Shown: positions 8,235 to 15,101 of the stretch, piece after piece
Layout of the letters: every line of letters begins with the position of its first letter
Position numbering within the stretch: the first letter of the stretch is position 1
Assembly (NCBI RefSeq): GCF_022669055.1
Contig: NZ_JAJMLW010000001.1
Location: forward strand, 744,001-808,000
Reading direction: 5' to 3'
DNA: 64,000 nucleotides
Source: Adlercreutzia faecimuris
GTDB lineage: Bacteria > Actinomycetota > Coriobacteriia > Coriobacteriales > Eggerthellaceae
Notes under the pieces: generated by a model
What the model was told of the DNA's origin: nothing
What the model saw: the letters and a program-made list of their open reading frames with translations, nothing else
The model's database searches: none
Made by a program: the position numbers and the translations under genes

Positions 8235-9248
8235 CTACTTGCCGACCTCGATCTCCTGCTCCTCGTAGTACTTGGCGGCACCCGGGTGGTAGGGAACCGA
8301 GGTGATGGCGGCGGCGTCCTCGATCACCAGCTCCTTGTACTTCGCATGGGCGTCGGCGTTGTTCTCCTGGCCGTCGAAGAGGGACTTGGTGAAGTTGTAG
8401 ATGGCGTCCTCGGAGACGGAGTTGTTGGCGATGACGACCGCGCCCACGGAAACCGTGGTGACCGGGCCCTCGAGGCCGTAGGTGTCGGCCGGGATGACGG
8501 CCTTGCTGTAGTAGGGCGAGATGGCCATCAGCTCATCGACGTGGGCGTCGTCCATCGAGACCAGGTAGGCGGTCTTGGTGGTGGACAGGTCGGTGATGGC
8601 GGTGGTGGGGGCGCCGGCCACGATGAAGGCGGCGTCGATCTTGTTGTCCTTCAGGGAGTCGGCCGAGTCGGCGAAGCTCTGGTAGACGGGGTTGATGTCG
8701 TCGAGCGTCAGGTCGTACACGCCGAGCACGTCGAGGGCGTTGAAGTACACGCCGGAGCCGGCGGCGCCGACGGACACGGTCTTGCCGGCCAGGTCAGCGA
8801 CGGTCTTGATGGACGGGTCACAGGTGACGATCTGCACCTGCTCCTGGTACAGGTCGGCCACGATGGAGAAGTCCTTGTAGGGCGCGCCGTCGAACAGGTT
8901 GGTGCCCTCGTAGGCGTAGGCCAGGACGTCGGACTGGCAGAACGCGATGTCGGCGTCGCCGTCCTCGAGGGCCTGGATGTTGGCCTGGGAGCCGTTGCCG
9001 GACAGGGCCGACACGTTCACGTTGTAGTCGCCGTTGGTGGCGTACTGGCCGAGCACGTTGCCGTAGGCGTAGTAGGTGCCCGACTCGCCGCCGGTGACGA
9101 AGCGCAGGTTCTCCGTCTGGACGGCCGGGGCGTCGGACTTGGCGTCGGACTTCGACTCGGACTTGGCGTCGTTGCCGCCGCAGCCGAAGAGACCGAACGC
9201 CAGCAGCGCGGCGCAGGCCGCCGCTGCCAGGATCTTCGTTTTCTTCAT
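8235..9248 (-). CDS. TAXI-family TRAP solute-binding lipoprotein
   Basis: 337 residues. The N-terminus MKKTKILAAAACAALLAFGLFGCGG is a lipoprotein signal with a lipobox ending at Cys23, followed by a charged Ser/Asp/Lys linker, so it should be anchored outside the membrane. The mature part opens with LRFVTGGESGTYYAYGNVLGQY, the typical start of TAXI (TRAP-associated extracytoplasmic immunogenic-type) binding proteins. It should capture the substrate and hand it to the fused permease encoded next. GGAGGGAACC precedes the ATG. A LysR box lies ~90 bases upstream of the start, and a divergent LysR gene lies beyond it. The ligand is unknown. Confidence 0.9.
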   Translation of the reverse strand: MKKTKILAAAACAALLAFGLFGCGGNDAKSESKSDAKSDAPAVQTENLRFVTGGESGTYYAYGNVLGQYATNGDYNVNVSALSGNGSQANIQALEDGDADIAFCQSDVLAYAYEGTNLFDGAPYKDFSIVADLYQEQVQIVTCDPSIKTVADLAGKTVSVGAAGSGVYFNALDVLGVYDLTLDDINPVYQSFADSADSLKDNKIDAAFIVAGAPTTAITDLSTTKTAYLVSMDDAHVDELMAISPYYSKAVIPADTYGLEGPVTTVSVGAVVIANNSVSEDAIYNFTKSLFDGQENNADAHAKYKELVIEDAAAITSVPYHPGAAKYYEEQEIEVGK

Positions 9249-9336
9249 GGTTCCCTCCTATGGTCTTCCGGTACAGAAACGTCTCCTGATGGAACGGCTC
9301 CCATGCTACGCCTTCGCCGTGCAGCTGGGGCCTCCA

Positions 9337-9357
9337 TTGACAACTATTTTCGGTCAA
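9337..9357. promoter_or_regulatory. LysR-type operator, TTGAC-N11-GTCAA
   Basis: An interrupted perfect palindrome TTGAC (9337-9341), 11 bases, GTCAA (9353-9357) fits the T-N11-A LysR box exactly. It sits between the divergent TAXI operon and the LysR gene, where LysR regulators typically bind for autoregulation and activation. Confidence 0.7.
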
Positions 9358-9510
9358 CTCACAAAAAAATGTGGTAGAAAAGGCCGTGAGCGAAGTTCAA
9401 GTCGCCTATCACGCGCGCGACGCGCGCCGCGCGGGCGGCTCGTCAGGCGCGCCGGCCGGCCCGGCGCGGGACGCCCGGGGCGCGGCCCGGCGGGGCGGAA
9501 GGGAGGGGCC

Positions 9511-10428
9511 GTGACCCTCGAGTCATGGGACTGGTTCGTGCAGCTGGCGCAGAGCGGCACCTTCACCCGCGCGTCGGAGGAGCTCCAGGTGTCGCAGCAG
9601 ACCCTGAGCTCGCGGTTGGCGGCCCTCGAGCGCGAGCTGGACGCCAAGCTGGTGGTGCGCAGCAACCCGCTCGCGCTCACGCGGTCGGGCGAGACCTTCC
9701 TGGCCTACGCGCTGGAGCAGCGCGACGCCCGCGTGCGCATGCTGCGCCAGCTCGGCGAGACGAGCATCGGCGGCGCCGGGGTGCTGAAGGTGGGCATCTC
9801 CAACGTGCGCAGCCGCATCCTGCTGCCCCATATCCTGCGCCAGTTCCACCGCAGCCTGCCCGGCGTGGCCGTGCGCGTCTTCGAGGGCGCCAACGAGGAC
9901 CTGGTGAGGTTGGCGGAGTCCAACGAGGCCGACGTGGTGATCGCGCGGCTGGACGGGGCGACGGTCGACGTGGACGTGCATCCCCTCTACGAGGAGGAGG
10001 TGGTGCTGGTGGCGACGCCGGCGGTGCTGGGCGAGGCCCTCGGCGTGGCGCCGGGCGAGGCCGCCTCTGCCGCGCGCGAGGCGGGCCTGGCGGGCCTGGG
10101 GCGCTGCCCGATGCTGCTGGAGCCCGTCGACGACATATCCGGGCGCATCGCCCACGCCGAGCTGCGCCGCGCCGGGGTGCGCCCGCGCGTGCTGGTGGAG
10201 AGCAACGACATGCTCACCCTGCTGCGCTTGGCCAACGACGGCCTGGGCGCCGCCTTCTGCCCGACCATGGTGCTGGATGAGATGCCCGAGCTCACGGACG
10301 CGCTCGTGCCGGTGGCGCTGTCGGCGGCGGCGCGCTACCGCATCTCGCTGGGCACGCCGGCCGGCGTCGAGCCGTGGAACGCGCGCGCCGTGTTCGAGGA
10401 CATCGCCGGCACGCTCTTCGGGGCGTAG
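9511..10428 (+). CDS. LysR-type regulator of the TAXI/TRAP operon
   Basis: 305 residues, the usual LysR length. The N-terminal winged helix is residues ~1-60 (WDWFVQLAQSGTFTRASEEL, then QQTLSSRLAALERELDAKLVVR). A two-lobed effector domain follows from ~88 (GVLKVGISNVRSRILLPHIL) to the end. The start is a GTG preceded by GGAAGGGAGGGG; longer in-frame starts far upstream would run through the operator and are not plausible. It is divergent from the TRAP operon with a perfect LysR box between them, so it most likely senses the transported substrate and activates uptake. The effector is not identifiable. Confidence 0.85.
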   Translation: MTLESWDWFVQLAQSGTFTRASEELQVSQQTLSSRLAALERELDAKLVVRSNPLALTRSGETFLAYALEQRDARVRMLRQLGETSIGGAGVLKVGISNVRSRILLPHILRQFHRSLPGVAVRVFEGANEDLVRLAESNEADVVIARLDGATVDVDVHPLYEEEVVLVATPAVLGEALGVAPGEAASAAREAGLAGLGRCPMLLEPVDDISGRIAHAELRRAGVRPRVLVESNDMLTLLRLANDGLGAAFCPTMVLDEMPELTDALVPVALSAAARYRISLGTPAGVEPWNARAVFEDIAGTLFGA

Positions 10429-10668
10429 GGCGGCCCCGCGGCGGCGCCGGGGCGGCCGGCCCGCGGAGCGCAGGGGAACGCGCCGGGCGCGCGGGGCCCG
10501 CGCACGACGCCGTGAGCGCGTGACGCCAGGGGCGCGACCCCCGCGGGCGGCGCGCCGGGGCGGCTTTCCGCCGCTTGCATGCGTTTCGCCCCCGCCCCCG
10601 CCCGTTGGGGGTATCCTGTCCCCGGGCGCTTTCCGCGCCCTGCCGCCGACCATCTACAGGAGCATCCC

Positions 10669-11103
10669 ATGACCACCTACCAACGCATCTTCGCCGCCCT
10701 CGATGGAACCGAGGCCCAGGGCGCCGTCATCGCGCGCGCCGTCGAGTTGGCCCGCGCCAACGGGGCCGCGCTGTTCTTCGCCCACGTGGTGGACTCGCTG
10801 CCGGCCGACGCCAACGGCGCCGACTACCAGGCGCTCGCCGCCGGCGTGCGCGAGGCCATGGCCGAGCAGCTGGCGCCCACGTTCTCGGCGCTGGAGGTCG
10901 ATCCGCTCGTGCCGTCGTGCGCCTTCAAGGTGGGCGTGGGCCGCGTGGCCGACGTGCTGGAGGAGCTGGTGGCCGACTGGGGCCCCGACCTGGTGGTCTG
11001 CGGCGAGCGCGGCTACTCGGACATCAAGTACGCCTTCGTCGGCAGCGTGTCGAAGCACCTCATCCGCACGTGCCGCTGCGACGTGCTGGTAGTGAAGCGA
11101 TAG
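10669..11103 (+). CDS. Universal stress protein (UspA family)
   Basis: 144 residues, a normal single-domain length. The first strand reads YQRIFAALDGTEAQGAVIARAVELA, and the nucleotide-loop region is DLVVCGERGYSDIKYAFVGSVSKHLIRTCRCDVLVV. That region matches the G-x2-G-x9-G(S/T) phosphate-binding pattern only loosely, so ATP binding is uncertain. Cytosolic, role in stress tolerance undefined. CAGGAG precedes the ATG. It is followed 49 bases later by an aminotransferase on the same strand, perhaps one transcript. Confidence 0.85.
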   Translation: MTTYQRIFAALDGTEAQGAVIARAVELARANGAALFFAHVVDSLPADANGADYQALAAGVREAMAEQLAPTFSALEVDPLVPSCAFKVGVGRVADVLEELVADWGPDLVVCGERGYSDIKYAFVGSVSKHLIRTCRCDVLVVKR

Positions 11104-11152
11104 GGGAGCGCCGCCGGCCGGCCGCGTCCCTAAGGGAACGGAGGAGAGACCC

Positions 11153-12334
11153 GTGATCAACCAAGCCATGTACGCCCTGGGCGACGAGCCCAGCGCCATT
11201 CGCGAGCTGTTCGCCTACGGCCTGGCCCGCAAGGCCGAGGTGGGCGCCGACAACGTCTTCGACTACTCCATCGGCAACCCATCCGTGCCGGCGCCGGCCA
11301 TCGTGCGCGACACCATCATCGAGCTCATGGACGAGGATCCGGTGGCCCTGCACGGCTACACGCCCGCCGCGGGCGACCCGGCCGTGAAGCAGGTCATCGC
11401 CGACTACATCGCCGAGCGCTACGGCGTGCCGGCCACGCCCGGCAACCTGTACCTGACCGCCGGCGCGGCGGCGGGCCTGGCCATCACCATCAGCGCGCTC
11501 ACCGTGCCCGGCGACGAGGTGATCGTCATCAGCCCGTACTTCCCCGAGTACAAGACGTGGATCGACATGGCCGGCTGCGCCATCGTCGAGGTGCCGGCCC
11601 ACGTGCCGAGCTTCCAGATCGACGCCGACGCCGTGGCCGCCGCCATCACCGAGCGCACGAGCGCCGTCATCATCAACTCGCCGAACAACCCGGTGGGCGC
11701 CGTCTACACCCGCGAGACGCTCGAGGCCCTGGCCCGCGTGCTCACGGCCAAGGAGGAGGAGCTCGGTCGCCCGATCTACCTCATCAGCGACGAGCCCTAC
11801 CGCGAGATCACCTACGGCGCCGAGGTGCCCTACGTGCCGTGCCTGTACCCGCGCACCGTCGTGTGCTACTCGTACAGCAAGGCGCTGTCGCTGCCGGGCG
11901 AGCGCATCGGCTACATCTACGTGTCCGACCTGATGCCCGACGCGGCCGAGGTGTCCTGCGCCGTGGCCGGCGCCGGGCGCGCGCTGGGCTACATCTGCGC
12001 GCCGGTGCTGCTGCAGCGCGTCATCGCCAAGTGCGTGGCTGAGCCCTCCGACGTGGCGGCCTACGCCGAGAACCGCCGCATCCTCACCGAGGGGCTCTCG
12101 GCGCTGGGCTACGAGTACGTCGAGCCCGACGGCGCGTTCTACCTGTGGGTGAAGGCGCTCGAGGACGACGCGCAGGCCTTCTCCGACCGCGCCAAGGAAT
12201 TCGAGCTGCTGCTCGTGCCCTCCGACAGCTTCGGCGTCGGCGGCTGGGTGCGCCTGAGCTACTGCATCGCCCGCGACACCATCGAGCGCTCGATGCCCGC
12301 CTTCGCCCAGCTCATGGAAAGCTACCGGGGGTAG
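11153..12334 (+). CDS. Class I/II PLP-dependent aminotransferase (aspartate aminotransferase-like)
   Basis: 393 residues, typical for fold-type I aminotransferases. Visible features are the N-terminal YSIGNPSVPAP, the substrate-loop YTPAAGDPAVKQVI, the cofactor-binding NSPNNPVGAVYT with its conserved Asn, the SDEPYREI aspartate/tyrosine segment, and the PLP lysine in SYSKALSLPGERIGY. The C-terminal WVRLSYC carries the carboxylate-binding arginine. It should move amino groups between an amino acid and a 2-oxo acid in the cytosol; the preferred substrate is not clear. The start is GTG with GGAGGAGA in front. A GC hairpin follows the gene. Confidence 0.85.
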   Translation: MINQAMYALGDEPSAIRELFAYGLARKAEVGADNVFDYSIGNPSVPAPAIVRDTIIELMDEDPVALHGYTPAAGDPAVKQVIADYIAERYGVPATPGNLYLTAGAAAGLAITISALTVPGDEVIVISPYFPEYKTWIDMAGCAIVEVPAHVPSFQIDADAVAAAITERTSAVIINSPNNPVGAVYTRETLEALARVLTAKEEELGRPIYLISDEPYREITYGAEVPYVPCLYPRTVVCYSYSKALSLPGERIGYIYVSDLMPDAAEVSCAVAGAGRALGYICAPVLLQRVIAKCVAEPSDVAAYAENRRILTEGLSALGYEYVEPDGAFYLWVKALEDDAQAFSDRAKEFELLLVPSDSFGVGGWVRLSYCIARDTIERSMPAFAQLMESYRG

Positions 12335-12393
12335 GAAGCGACTCCCGCGCCTGTGATGCGGGTGTGTCGGTCGGTTCACCGTTTGGTCAAAAG

Positions 12394-12422
12394 GGGCGCG
12401 CCTCCCGGCAGGGGACGCGCCC
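12394..12422 (+). terminator. Hairpin after the aminotransferase
   Basis: GGGCGCG (12394-12400) pairs with CGCGCCC (12416-12422), followed by a weakly T-rich TCGCTTTCT. It lies before a TATAGT hexamer at 12431-12436 that could be a -10 box of the next gene, so the stretch probably holds both an end and a start of transcription. Confidence 0.45.
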
Positions 12423-12489
12423 TCGCTTTCTATAGTGGGCTTAGTGCGCCCCTCGCGGCGCATCCTCCGCAAGAAAGAAGGTACTGACC

Positions 12490-13125
12490 ATGACCGAGTC
12501 ATCCAAGGCCCTCAAGAGCCTGAAGCAAGCCGCCAACTACGCGAAGCTGGCCATGCACGACCTGGGGCCGCGCAGCTACAAGAAGGGCCAGGGCGCCCTC
12601 ATGAAGGTGGTCGCCAAGTTCGGCGAGGGCGGATCCATCGACAAGAAGCAGCTCGAGCGCCAGCTGGGCTGGCGCAGCGGCGAGGTGCGCCAGGTAGCCG
12701 AGAAGGCCCAGGCCAACGGCTACGTCGCCATCAATGACGACGGCTTCGAGTTCACCGTGTCGCTGACCGACAAGGGCTCCGAGGTGCTGCAGAAGCGCTT
12801 CGCCATCGAGAACCACGCGGCCGACGCCATCCTGGAGGCCCTCACGCCCGAGGAGGTCGAGCAGCTGGTGACCCTCACCGACAAGATCAGCGCCACGTGC
12901 AAGGACGAGCTGGGCATCGACTACGCGCGCATCGAGAAGAAGCAGCGCCGCTGCCGCGTCCGCCGCGGCGACGACGGCGACGGCGAGCATGACGAGCGCG
13001 GTGACGGCCGCCGCGGCCGCGACTGCGGCTGCAAGCGCCACGGACATCACCACGGCGCGCCGCAGTACGTCTTCGTCTTCGGCGACGACGGCCACGGCTG
13101 CGGCTGCAAGAGGCATCGCCGCTAG
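12490..13125 (+). CDS. Winged-helix (MarR-like) protein with a Cys/His-rich C-terminal tail
   Basis: 211 residues. Residues ~1-145 look like a small winged-helix regulator: helices with SIDKKQLERQLGWRSGEVRQVAEKA as helix-turn-helix, a wing FEFTVSLTDKGSEVLQKRF, and a dimerisation-type helix EALTPEEVEQLVTLTDKI. From ~150 the chain turns highly charged and then carries two similar clusters, DCGCKRHGHHHG and HGCGCKRHRR. These are rich in Cys and His and look able to bind zinc, nickel or copper. A metal-sensing or metal-storing role is inferred, not shown. AAGAAAGAAGG precedes the ATG, and a strong terminator follows. Confidence 0.7.
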   Translation: MTESSKALKSLKQAANYAKLAMHDLGPRSYKKGQGALMKVVAKFGEGGSIDKKQLERQLGWRSGEVRQVAEKAQANGYVAINDDGFEFTVSLTDKGSEVLQKRFAIENHAADAILEALTPEEVEQLVTLTDKISATCKDELGIDYARIEKKQRRCRVRRGDDGDGEHDERGDGRRGRDCGCKRHGHHHGAPQYVFVFGDDGHGCGCKRHRR

Positions 13126-13151
13126 GCGCCGCCCCTCCCGGTACCCCGCCA

Positions 13152-13182
13152 AGCGCCCGCCCATCCGGCGGGCGCTTTTTTT
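13152..13182 (+). terminator. Intrinsic terminator
   Basis: AGCGCCCGCC (13152-13161) pairs with GGCGGGCGCT (13167-13176), followed directly by seven T bases. This is a textbook intrinsic terminator for the winged-helix gene. Confidence 0.85.
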
Positions 13183-13193
13183 CGCGTCGGGCC

Positions 13194-13237
13194 TTGCGAG
13201 TGAGTGTCTTATCAAGTATACTTGCAAACATACTTGC
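13194..13237 (+). promoter_or_regulatory. Promoter with overlapping operator of the toxin-antitoxin pair
   Basis: TTGCGA (13194-13199) and TATACT (13217-13222) are separated by exactly 17 bases. The perfect 12-bp palindrome CAAGTATACTTG (13213-13224) covers the -10 box, and its half ATACTTGC is repeated at 13230-13237, 12 bases on. This spacing suits cooperative binding of a ribbon-helix-helix antitoxin, so autorepression is likely. Confidence 0.65.
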
Positions 13238-13255
13238 ATCGGAAAGAAGGACGCC

Positions 13256-13495
13256 ATGCCCCAGCTATCGCTCTATCTCAACGACGCGGCTATGGACGGC
13301 CTGCGTGCGAGCGCGCGCGAGGCCAACCGCTCGCTGTCCCGCTACGTGGCCGACCTGGTGGTCTCCAAGCAGGAGGGGAGGGGCTGGCCCGAGGGCTACT
13401 GGGAAGACGTCTACGGCGCCCTCTCCGACGACAGCTTCGTGGTGTCGGCCGACACCCTGGACGCGTCCCTCGACGGCCCGCTGCCGCAGTTCTAG
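13256..13495 (+). CDS. Ribbon-helix-helix antitoxin (CopG/Arc type)
   Basis: 79 residues. The start LSLYLNDAAMDGLRASAREANRSLSRYVADLVVSK has the strand-helix-helix pattern of RHH DNA-binding antitoxins. The C-terminal half is acidic and aromatic (GYWEDVYGALSDD), like the toxin-wrapping tails of antitoxins. GGAAAGAAGG precedes the ATG. It is followed 8 bases later by a PIN-domain toxin, the usual antitoxin-first order. A palindrome over the promoter supports autoregulation. It should neutralise the PIN toxin by direct binding. Confidence 0.8.
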   Translation: MPQLSLYLNDAAMDGLRASAREANRSLSRYVADLVVSKQEGRGWPEGYWEDVYGALSDDSFVVSADTLDASLDGPLPQF

Positions 13496-13503
13496 GGGGA
13501 GCC

Positions 13504-13923
13504 GTGTTCCTGCTTGACTCCGACGTGTGCATCGAGCTTCTGCGCGGGCGGCTGCCGCTGGTGCGCGACCTCATGCGGGCGAGCGACCCGCGCCTGTTCG
13601 GCGTTCCCGCCGTGGTGGAGGCCGAGCTGCGCGCCGGCGCCCGCAAGAGCGACCGCCCGCGCGAGAACCTGCTGCTGCTCGAGCGGTTCCTCGACCCCCT
13701 CGCCCGCGTGCCCTTCGACTCCGACTGCGCCGTGGCCTACGCGCGCATTCGCGCTCAGCTGGAGCGCGCCGGCCGCCCCATCGGCCCCAACGACCTGCTC
13801 ATAGCCGCCACGGCCGTGGCGCGCCAGGCCACCCTGGTCACCAACAACGTCCGCGAGTTCAAGCGCGTGGAGGGTCTCGACCTGGAGGTGTGGGGCGAGG
13901 AGGACCTTGCCGCCGAAGCCTGA
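13504..13923 (+). CDS. PIN-domain ribonuclease toxin (VapC-like)
   Basis: 139 residues, standard VapC length. The N-terminus FLLDSDVCIELLRGR gives the first acidic residue. The middle has VVEAELRAGARKS (conserved Glu), and near the end GPNDLLIAATAVARQATLVTNN supplies the C-terminal acidic residues and the TNN strand of PIN nucleases. VapC toxins cleave tRNA or rRNA and stop translation when freed from the antitoxin. The start is GTG with AGGGGGA in front; it lies 8 bases after the antitoxin stop, so the two are probably translationally coupled. The RNA target is unknown. Confidence 0.85.
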   Translation: MFLLDSDVCIELLRGRLPLVRDLMRASDPRLFGVPAVVEAELRAGARKSDRPRENLLLLERFLDPLARVPFDSDCAVAYARIRAQLERAGRPIGPNDLLIAATAVARQATLVTNNVREFKRVEGLDLEVWGEEDLAAEA

Positions 13924-14179
13924 TCGGAGCCTGCTGTAGACGCTATACGATTTTGTCCTATGTTGCGCAGGGGATGCGCGGCGCATGCTCCTGTGCGGAG
14001 GATCCTTTCAGCGCAGGACTCAGCGGGTTAGTCCGCTTTATTCTTCCGGCTGTCTTCCGGATCCCCGGCGTGGTGCTATGCTAGTTTGGTATTAGATGAA
14101 AGTGCGTAGCATACGCGATTGGTTTGGAGGGGATCGGGGCGCGGCTTCGGTCCCCTTCCTTGATGGGAGGAGACCCCAC

Positions 14180-14869
14180 ATGAGGCAGCTTTCCGACGAC
14201 ATCGTCATGACCGAGGGCAACGCCGCGTTCCAGGAGGTGATGGGCGCGCTGGCCGCCGAGGCGCCGGTGCGGCTGGTGCTGTGCGGGCCTGCCGGCTCGG
14301 GCAAGACCACCGTGCTCCAGGCCCGCGGGCGCGAGCGCGACCTGCTGTCCGAGCGCAAGGCGCTCTACGCCCACGCGCAGGAGATCAAGGCCGCCATCGA
14401 CCTGGAGATCAACGAGTCGCTGCTCGAGCAGGTGGCCGAGGTCGACCTCCTGTGCCTGGACGGCCTGGACACCCTGGTGGCCGAGGGGCCGCGCGGCTGC
14501 CAGGTGGCGCAGCTGCTGATCGACGAGCGCAACCGCCGCGGGCTCGCCACCGTCGTCGCCTTCGACGGGGCCGCGGCCGACCTGGACCGCGCGGCCTTCG
14601 GCGGGGCGCTCGACGACTTCGCGGTAGCCGAGGTGGCGCCGCTCGACGCCGCGGGGCTCGCGGAGTTCGGCCGCCGCATGGCCGAGCGCTTCGGCGCCGA
14701 GGAGGGCGCGGCCGTGCTCTCCGACGAGGCCCTGGCCTACCTGGCCGAGGACTTCGCCACCACGGCCGACGAGATGCGCAACGCCGTCCGCTTCCTGCTG
14801 ACGGCCCGCGGCTTCGAGGCCGGCCACGTCGTGACCGCCGACGACGCCCGCGAGGCGCTGGCCTCCTAG
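14180..14869 (+). CDS. DnaA-domain-III-like AAA+ ATPase (Hda-like)
   Basis: 229 residues made of little more than one AAA+ module. It has Walker A GPAGSGKTT (residues ~35-43), Walker B VDLLCLDGLD, a sensor I-like stretch RNRRGLATVVAFDG and a helical lid LSDEALAYLAEDFATTADEMRNAVRFLL. The order and the FQEVMGALAAEAPVRLVLCGPAGSGKT opening resemble DnaA domain III and Hda rather than metabolic AAA+ proteins. There is no DnaA domain IV DNA-binding helix set. It could modulate replication initiation like Hda, or act as a loader; this is inferred. I start at 14180 because GGGAGGAGACC precedes it. An in-frame ATG at 14096 would add 28 residues without a good ribosome site. Confidence 0.65.
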   Translation: MRQLSDDIVMTEGNAAFQEVMGALAAEAPVRLVLCGPAGSGKTTVLQARGRERDLLSERKALYAHAQEIKAAIDLEINESLLEQVAEVDLLCLDGLDTLVAEGPRGCQVAQLLIDERNRRGLATVVAFDGAAADLDRAAFGGALDDFAVAEVAPLDAAGLAEFGRRMAERFGAEEGAAVLSDEALAYLAEDFATTADEMRNAVRFLLTARGFEAGHVVTADDAREALAS

Positions 14870-14913
14870 GGCGCGGCTGGCGCAATCGAGGCGGCTTGTC
14901 GCCGATTCGGCGT

Positions 14914-15074
14914 TTCATATCCATTTTCGCGAGTTTTCCGAGGCGCGAGGGCTTGGTTTTCCGGGTTCCCGCGCCTCGTTTGTCGCCTTCGCCGGTTTTT
15001 TTCGTCGCGAATGGGATGCTGGACGCGTTTAGCGGGTGCCGTTGCCTCGGGAAACTCGCCAAAATGGATATGAA
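14914..15074. repeat. 161-bp intergenic inverted-repeat element, copy 1 of the GGCGAGTTTCCCGAG family
   Basis: Arms 14914-14944 and 15044-15074 are inverted copies matching at 29 of 31 positions. The inner part of the arm (CATTTTGGCGAGTTTCCCGAG on one strand) is shared with the element at 37941-38104. The outer 9-10 bases differ between the two elements but still pair within each one. It lies between convergent genes. The interior holds a stretch of seven T bases and no credible gene. Confidence 0.8.
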
Positions 15075-15101
15075 CGGCCTCTTTCGCTGCCAGGCTCGCT
15101 G

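Noticed and set aside
9076-9510. Long N-terminal extension of the LysR gene
   Set aside because: The extension overlaps the antisense of the TAXI signal peptide and the LysR operator; the GTG at 9511 gives the standard LysR start with a strong ribosome site.
13924-14179. A tRNA or small RNA in the gap before the DnaA-like gene
   Set aside because: TATGCTA and TAGCATA form a short inverted repeat and a TATGCT -10-like box is present, but no cloverleaf, GTTCGAAT-type arm or terminator is seen.
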